Source: Allobaculum mucilyticum
GTDB taxonomy: Bacteria > Bacillota_I > Bacilli_A > Erysipelotrichales > Erysipelotrichaceae
Direction: 5' to 3'
DNA: 64,000 nt
Assembly (NCBI RefSeq): GCF_022701195.1
Contig: NZ_CP078089.1
Location: forward strand, 2,108,001-2,172,000
How positions within the stretch are numbered: the stretch's first letter is position 1; each line of letters opens with the position of its first letter. Positions 58,006 through 64,000 of the stretch are shown one piece after another. The position numbers and the translations under genes are program-made. Under the pieces are notes generated by a model, which saw only the letters and a program-made list of their open reading frames with translations, made no database searches and was not told the DNA's origin.

Positions 58006-59339
58006 TTATTTGTCTGTATTCTGACGGAAAGCAGAGGCCGGCAGAAAATTCGCGTTTCTTGTAGAGCCGGTTTTTGTGATCAGCTGTTTGGATTCGAGAA
58101 AACGGAGCTCTTTTGTGACCTGGTAGGTGTTCAGTCCTGACTGCTCAATCAGTTTCTTTTTCTTATAGGTTCCGTTCTGGATCAGGGAAAGAAGAAGGGA
58201 AGCATTTGAAGAGAGCTCGCTGATGCTCTGATCGAAAGGAAGCGTAACTGAGATGGAAGTATCCGTGATTTCAAAATAAGGCTGCTCGATGCTGTTCTGA
58301 TATGATTTCAGGATTCTTCCGATTCCAGTGCCAAACCTCTCAATGAGTCCCAGACGCTGAAAAACAATCGCAAGATTCATATTGCGGGGCATTGAAATCA
58401 TACGGTTCAGATAGTCATTCGCAGTGAGCGGTTCAGGCAGACCGCCCGGAGATAAAATGGTGACACGGTCCGGGAAAAAAGAAACCTGAATATCGGCTGA
58501 ACTCTGCCAGCTGCGATGCACAAGTGCATTAGCCAGTGCTTCGCGGAAGGCAACTTCCGGAATCTGAAATTTCAGTGTTCTTTCCAATCCCTCAATGACT
58601 TCCAGACTGTAAATCCTGTTAAACAGAGAGCAGACATCTGTATACAGGCTCAGGATAGACTGGTGATCGAGCCGCTGCGAAAAACGGATTTCATCGAATG
58701 AAGATCCAAACTGGACAATAGAAATACCGCTGACCGGGTTGTGATCGGAGAGCCAGAGGGCCGCATTTGTATACCCTCCCTCATCTGAATACATCTGAAA
58801 AGATTTCAGCAGGTCTTTTATGGGGATGTCGGTCCCGATTTTTTCCTGCTGCCAGGCGGACAATGTATCGAATGACAGGTTTTCCGCCATAGAAGGCAGG
58901 TCTTCGTAGCTTAGATTCGAGCCTTTTAAGGATAATTCGAGAAGCTGCTCCCTGCCGCAGGGGGTACTGGAGGAGCCCCGGCGGAAATAGGCAACGTTTT
59001 TATACAGATATGGAGTGTTCCTTCCTTTTAGAACCTGCAGTCTGACAATGTTGTTTTTCAGAATCTCAAAACTGAATTCCGGGACAGGCTGGATTGAATC
59101 ATTGATCTGTCTTTCGATATCCAGGCAGAACTGTTCTGGATCGTCTACACCTTTGATCTTCCTGCTGTCGGTGATCCCGAAGAGAATGATGCCTGTGGTG
59201 TAATTTGCGTAGCGCTGACGGTTTTTAAATACGATTTAAACTCTGCAGATTTGAGGGGGTTGATCACCTCTTAGTATTCCAATGTTCTGGATTCCCTTGG
59301 AATCAATGTTTCTTCATATCGTGTCATGTATGAATCCAT
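58006..59339 (-). pseudogene. AlbA_2/HTH transcriptional regulator, broken
   Basis: Joined product of about 445 residues of the COG2865 type: an N-terminal AlbA_2 (Schlafen-like) domain, an ATPase-like middle and a C-terminal winged helix (LLLSLIQNGTYKKKKLIEQSGLNTYQVTKELRFLESKQLI). Start ATG 59339 follows AAAGGAG. The N terminus reads ESRTLEY, then TAA at 59271-59273 where a Lys is expected, EVINPLKSAEFKSYLKTVSA, a one-base deletion near 59213, then YANYTTGIILFGITD in the next frame. The remaining 294-residue frame from 58890 lacks the AlbA domain. It may once have regulated a neighbouring GH84 gene; that is inference. Confidence 0.85.
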
Positions 59340-59971
59340 AAGCTGAATCTCCTTTGATGTCCTGCTTTTATTATAGGTGATCGTTGGATTCATCCCTTCA
59401 GTGCGACGAATCAAATCGAATAAATAAGCCAATTGAAGCGAAGTCTTTCGCTTCAATCTGGTGATTAACGCGAAATCATCCGGACAAATAAGGCTATTTG
59501 CTTCAATTTAATCGAATGAATTCGACGAAAAAAGCAGCAAATCGAAGAGCAGGATTCTTTGGAAGACAGACTTTGCAATATATAAAATATTAAATGAATT
59601 ATCAGGCAGGGAAATCGTCACATAATTCAGTCGATTAAAACGAACATCGTCGCATAAACGGCTGATTTGTTCGAGTTGAATCGAATCATTTCAGCCAAAA
59701 CCGGGCGTTTGCATCTTCAGAGAGCGCAGAAGTCCGGCTTTTTGAACTGCAGCTGAATGCGACAAAAGGAGCAGAAAGCCGGGAGCAGGAGGCGAATATC
59801 CTGCGAACAGGCTTCGGCAGCCCCGGATTAAAGAAAGAGCAGAGAAGAAAAACAGATTCTATATATACAGAAAAACAATGGGTTAAATAGTATCTGAACA
59901 TGGTCAATAATTGCATGAAATGAAGTAATAAATCGGTCAAATGAATTGTTAAAAGCCACTCAGGATGAATT
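59340..59971. other. AT-rich intergenic region with AATCGAA/TTCGATT motifs
   Basis: No gene is supported. A perfect 11-bp stem ATTGAAGCGAA-GTCT-TTCGCTTCAAT lies at 59432-59457. Variants of AATCGAA, TCGATT and GCTTCAATT recur between 59405 and 59690. The stretch after 59700 shows nothing definite. Confidence 0.5.
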
Positions 59972-60037
59972 TGGAAGCGCTTGAGCGGAAGCCCTCACAA
60001 TGATACTCTTTACACATTGCACCATCGCAAAAGATGG
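59972..60037 (+). promoter_or_regulatory. Promoter, cre-like box and leader hairpin of GH84 copy 3
   Basis: TGGAAGCGCTTGAG (59972-59985) has the perfect CcpA-box core AAGCGCTT, though its right end departs from consensus. -35 TTGAGC (59981-59986), 17-bp spacer, -10 TACTCT (60004-60009) align with the copy 2 promoter. A stem CCATC/GATGG (60022-60037) precedes CAGGAGG. Confidence 0.6.
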
Positions 60038-60051
60038 AAACAGGAGGAAAA

Positions 60052-63000
60052 ATGAGGAAAACTTCCAGGAAGATCGCAAGCAGCTTCTTAGCCGCTGCTA
60101 TGCTGATCCCTTCTTTCCAGCTTCCCGCTGCAGCAGTTGAAACAGACGCTGCAACGGGAAGTACGGAATATAAGATTTACCCGACGCCTCAGTCTGTTGT
60201 CTATTCCACAGGAATAACAACAGTTTCAGACGAGATCAACGTTGTTTATTCAGACGGCATTGACCAGTACACAAAAGACCATGCCAAAGACGTGTTTGCA
60301 CTGCTTGGCGAGGATGTCACTCTGACAGCAGGAACAGAAGAGGTTGCGGGCAAAACCAATCTGCTCGTCGGAATCCAGGGCGAGGATTCTCCGGCAGCAG
60401 AATATTTCGAGACCCATAAGATCAGCGCAGCTGATCTCTTTTCCGAGACAGACAGCTACGCACTCGAAATCAGTGACGGTACGATTGCCATTCTTGGCGT
60501 ATCGACGGATGCTGCATTCTATGGCCTGACTTCGCTGAAGCATATCTTCCAGCAGGTCGAAAACAGACAGGTCCGCAATCTGCGCATTGAAGACTTTGCG
60601 GATGTCAAAACCCGCGGCTTCATCGAAGGCTACTACGGAAACCCGTGGAGCCATGAAGACCGTATGGATCTGATGACGTTTGGCGGCGACTATAAGCTCA
60701 ACGGTTATTTCTATGCTCCAAAAGATGACCCCAAGCACAACTCAAAATGGCGTGAACTGTACACGGAAGAAGAGCTTGAAAAGCATCGTGAACTTGCCAA
60801 AGCCGGCAACAAATCGAAATGCTACTACATCTATGCGCTCCATCCATTCATGTACAATGCCATCCGCTTTGATTCCAACTACGAAAGCGATCTGCAGATC
60901 ATCAAAAACAAGTTCGAGCAGATGATGGAAGTCGGCGTGAAGCAGTTCGCCATTCTTGGCGACGATGCCGCTGTACCATCCAACAATCCGCAGCACTATG
61001 TCACGCTGATGGAGGATCTGACAGAATGGATCAAAACAAAGCAGAATGAATATCCAGGTCTGAAATCCGACATGATTTTCTGCCCGGCTGATTACATGGG
61101 CAACGGTTCAAGCAATGAGATGCAGACGCTCAAACAGCTTCCGGATTCTGTTTCGATCATTCAGACCGGCGGCCGGATCTGGGGTGAAGTCGGACCGTCG
61201 TTCAATAATGTTTTCTATAACAATATGGGTCGCCCGGCGTTCATGTGGATCAACTGGCCATGCTCGGACAACACAAAAGACGGTCTGATCATGGGCGGTG
61301 CGGAAGCGGTTCTCAAACCCAGTACAAACCCAGAGACTGTCAACGGTATCGTTCTGAACCCGATGCAGCAGTCTGAACCGTCCAAACAGGGTCTGTTTAC
61401 GAATGCGGACTATGCATGGAACATCTGGAGTGATGAAGATCATTACACGCAGGTATGGAACGACTCCTTCAGCTACATCGACCATGGCACGCATGAAGAA
61501 ACAGCCGGATCGAACGCGTACCGTGAGCTTTCGAAGCACATGAAAAACTCGAAACAGATCGGCAACGCGGAGTCGGAAGAAATCAGTCCGAAGCTGACAG
61601 CGTTCAGATCGAAACTCACTGCCAACCAGACGATCAGTGAAGAAGAGATTGTAGATATCCGTGCTGAATTTGTCAAACTGCGCGATGCCGCAAAGACCTA
61701 CCGTGAGCAGACCGGCAATACTCGTACGCTCTCGCAGATCGTTTACTGGATCGATGCCTGGGATGATACGACAAATGCCGTGATCAATTACCTCGATGCA
61801 CTGAGTGCTCTGAATAACGGAGAATCAACAGCTGCCGTCTGGGATCTGTTTGCGACTGCACAGAATTACAAGACCCAGGCTGGAACGCATGGTTTCCATT
61901 ACGTTGACCATACGGAATATGCAGTAGCCGGCCGCATTCATATCACACCGTTCATGAATGCTCTGGATTCCGCACTTTCCGCAAAAGTTCTTCCGCTCAT
62001 CAACCCGAATCTGGATACAGCTGTCTACATCACCAGCCGTACCGATACGCCGGAAGGATCGCTCGAAAACGTTCTTGACGGAAATGCCGCAACTCAGATC
62101 ATCTATAAAAGTCCAGCCACGCTTTCTGAAGGCGATTATGTCGGCATCCGCTATACCCAGCCTAAAGAAATCCATGAAATCCAGTTCCTGCTTGGTCAGT
62201 CCAGCAACCTGAACGATACATTCTCCAAGGCGAAAGTTCAGATTACAACGGATGGCAGCACCTGGACGGATCTCGACGGTACCGTCTATACCTCGCCGCA
62301 GGACATCCATCTGACAGATCTTGAGCTGACAGGAATTCGCGGTGTGCGCGTGATCGCAACAGAAGCGAAAACAAATACATGGCTAGGCGTGCGTGATATC
62401 CGCATCAACCCGGCACCCGCCCAGTCCACAGACAAAGAGCTGCCAGAATCGGAGTTCTCCCTCGGACAGGGGGCTGTCTATTACCAGGGAGATGCCTCTG
62501 CAATGATGGATGGCAGTGCTTCCACATTTGCATGGATCAGTACCAAAGCAAATGAGGACAATGCTATTCCAGGCGTCTTTGTTACCCGTATATTTAATGA
62601 GCCGGTTCAGCTGAACAGCGTTACGTTTATCAACGGTGATGGCGGCAGTGATAAGCTGAAGAAATTTGCGCTCGAAGTCTCGGAAGATGGAGAAAACTGG
62701 GACAGAATCGGAACATATGAAACTGGCTCCGGTCAGGATGTCATCACCGAACGAGTGAATGGCAGACGCATCAAAGCCATCCGTGTCTACAACCTGGAAC
62801 AGACATATGCATGGATCAAAATCGCTGAACTTGGGGGAACCCCAGGTGATGGAAGCGATTATGATACCGATCATCTGATCACCAATATGGAAGGAACCAA
62901 TGCAGTTACTTCTGAAACAGATCATGGCCGTGAGCTGATCACAAATGACGATCAGCCTCTTGTTCTTGACGCAGGCGAATACGCCGGTCTCGACCTTGAT

Positions 63001-64000
63001 GAAATCACTGCGATTTCGTCGATTACGCATGGAGAACTTGGCGGACTTACTCTGGAAGTTTCCCGCAACGGCTATGAATGGACAGAAGTCAGTGCAGATG
63101 CAGATTCCATTGCGGATGCCCGCTATGTCCGTCTGATCAATAAGACAGATGCATCCCTCTCTGTGAGCCTGAATCCTTCGCTGAATGTTTCTGTTACAAA
63201 AATCAGCGGTCCATATCTGCTTTCGGATACCGTAGGCATCACCTCTGCAGGCTGGGCATCGGAAGATACCCGTAACAACGGAGCTGCCTTTGACGGTGAC
63301 GTGGATACGAAAACAGAATTTGCCACCCTGCCTGCTGAAGGAACTGAGATCATTTACGATCTTGGACAGATGCGTTCTATTTCCAAGCTGGAAATTGTCA
63401 ACCAGGACAGCGCCATCAACTATATCCGTGATGCCAAAATTCAGATTTCCAGCGATCTTGAAAACTGGACTGACGTCATGACCATCGGTGACGGTGTTGA
63501 GAACGTCGACGATGCAGACGTAAGTGCAAAAGATTCAGATGCAGGGTATCTCGCCAGCAGCCGTTACCCCAATAAAGTTACAAAGGCTGGAACGCTTGAG
63601 ACAGCTCAGGATGCCCGCTATATCCGCATTTACTTCACAGCTGCCAACCAGAACCGTGCCATTCTCTTCAACGAAATTCTGATCAACGACGGCGAATATA
63701 AAGCTATTCCGCATCCGGCAGTGACTGCAACCGTTGAAGAAGCACAGAATCACGGCCCGCTGAATATGGTCGATAACGATCTGTCGACTTCTTATAAACC
63801 GGCAGGTCAGGCTGCAGGATCCGTACAGTATGACTTCTCGGATTCGCTTGATGCCAATACGCTCAATATCATCCAGAAAGGAACGCTCAGCACTGCAGAA
63901 GTATCTGTTCGTGTAGTAAATAAAGATGGCGAGATTGAATGGATCAGTCTTGGTCATCTGTCGCGTTCACTCAATACGATGGGTTCGAATAAAATCGACA
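60052..64000 (+). CDS. Secreted GH84 beta-N-acetylglucosaminidase, copy 3, 3' partial
   Basis: 1,316 codons visible; I checked the frame at several points and at the right edge and it stays open, so the gene runs out of the window. ATG 60052 follows CAGGAGG. Signal peptide MRKTSRKIASSFLAAAMLIPSFQLPAAA, N domain, GH84 barrel (EGYYGNPWSHEDR; D304-D305 in ILGDDAAVP), helical bundle, CBM32-like module, and one discoidin-like repeat near 62440 where copy 1 has three. Further F5/8-C modules follow. Its sequence is closer to copy 1 than to copy 2, so it is probably the intact counterpart of the pseudogene. Confidence 0.92.
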   Translation, partial: MRKTSRKIASSFLAAAMLIPSFQLPAAAVETDAATGSTEYKIYPTPQSVVYSTGITTVSDEINVVYSDGIDQYTKDHAKDVFALLGEDVTLTAGTEEVAGKTNLLVGIQGEDSPAAEYFETHKISAADLFSETDSYALEISDGTIAILGVSTDAAFYGLTSLKHIFQQVENRQVRNLRIEDFADVKTRGFIEGYYGNPWSHEDRMDLMTFGGDYKLNGYFYAPKDDPKHNSKWRELYTEEELEKHRELAKAGNKSKCYYIYALHPFMYNAIRFDSNYESDLQIIKNKFEQMMEVGVKQFAILGDDAAVPSNNPQHYVTLMEDLTEWIKTKQNEYPGLKSDMIFCPADYMGNGSSNEMQTLKQLPDSVSIIQTGGRIWGEVGPSFNNVFYNNMGRPAFMWINWPCSDNTKDGLIMGGAEAVLKPSTNPETVNGIVLNPMQQSEPSKQGLFTNADYAWNIWSDEDHYTQVWNDSFSYIDHGTHEETAGSNAYRELSKHMKNSKQIGNAESEEISPKLTAFRSKLTANQTISEEEIVDIRAEFVKLRDAAKTYREQTGNTRTLSQIVYWIDAWDDTTNAVINYLDALSALNNGESTAAVWDLFATAQNYKTQAGTHGFHYVDHTEYAVAGRIHITPFMNALDSALSAKVLPLINPNLDTAVYITSRTDTPEGSLENVLDGNAATQIIYKSPATLSEGDYVGIRYTQPKEIHEIQFLLGQSSNLNDTFSKAKVQITTDGSTWTDLDGTVYTSPQDIHLTDLELTGIRGVRVIATEAKTNTWLGVRDIRINPAPAQSTDKELPESEFSLGQGAVYYQGDASAMMDGSASTFAWISTKANEDNAIPGVFVTRIFNEPVQLNSVTFINGDGGSDKLKKFALEVSEDGENWDRIGTYETGSGQDVITERVNGRRIKAIRVYNLEQTYAWIKIAELGGTPGDGSDYDTDHLITNMEGTNAVTSETDHGRELITNDDQPLVLDAGEYAGLDLDEITAISSITHGELGGLTLEVSRNGYEWTEVSADADSIADARYVRLINKTDASLSVSLNPSLNVSVTKISGPYLLSDTVGITSAGWASEDTRNNGAAFDGDVDTKTEFATLPAEGTEIIYDLGQMRSISKLEIVNQDSAINYIRDAKIQISSDLENWTDVMTIGDGVENVDDADVSAKDSDAGYLASSRYPNKVTKAGTLETAQDARYIRIYFTAANQNRAILFNEILINDGEYKAIPHPAVTATVEEAQNHGPLNMVDNDLSTSYKPAGQAAGSVQYDFSDSLDANTLNIIQKGTLSTAEVSVRVVNKDGEIEWISLGHLSRSLNTMGSNKID

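Overview
The window looks like the chromosome of a low-to-mid GC Firmicute, most likely an Erysipelotrichia-type gut bacterium. The grounds are indirect: Spx, a YtrA-type GntR/ABC operon, an OpgB/LTA-synthase-like enzyme, smpB next to ssrA, strong AGGAGG ribosome sites, cre-like CcpA boxes, and very large secreted GH84 glycosidases with F5/8-type-C, Listeria-Bacteroides-repeat and FIVAR modules. The genus is inference; a 16S or marker-gene search would settle it.

Layout. 1-4.6 kb: amino-acid operon ilvD (5' end outside the window), a DUF815 AAA+ ATPase, ilvA and ridA. 4.7-6.4 kb: membrane phosphoglycerol transferase. 6.7-8.4 kb: insertion sequence (IS) copy A. 8.4-9.1 kb: six tRNAs on the minus strand. 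9.3-11.2 kb: two-component system, followed by IS copy B. 13-18.6 kb: SprT-like protein, small membrane protein, tRNA-Gln, MreB-like protein, infA-rpoA, a candidate small RNA and a 74-residue protein. 18.9-24.7 kb: a lipoprotein and a clostripain/leucine-rich-repeat lipoprotein gene split by IS copy C. 24.8-28.9 kb (minus): CydDC-like exporter plus a YgbA-DUF454 fusion. 29.2-34.5 kb: ABC-F protein, two small helical proteins sharing an N-terminal module, and a GntR/ABC operon. 35.1-38.4 kb: small HTH protein, smpB, tmRNA, tRNA-Ala, S51 peptidase-like protein, Spx. 38.7-40.4 kb: IS copy D. 41.2-45.8 kb: Fic protein, peroxiredoxin, pfkA, pyk. 46-64 kb: three GH84 paralogues, the first a pseudogene, with a broken AlbA/HTH regulator between the second and third.

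The IS is a 1,650-bp IS4-type element with perfect 18-bp terminal repeats. All four copies are flanked by intact 9-bp target duplications and look nearly identical, so transposition was recent. Copy B differs from the others only by indels in homopolymers or short repeats.

Working together: IlvA and RidA form a producer/detoxifier pair. CydD, CydC and the YgbA-DUF454 fusion overlap as one operon behind two matching dyads and may be a nitric-oxide/redox-stress unit. The GH84 enzymes are secreted hexosaminidases for host glycans and carry cre-like boxes at or near their promoters, which suggests carbon catabolite control. Pseudogenes are frequent, and every coding frameshift that could be resolved is a one-base deletion.
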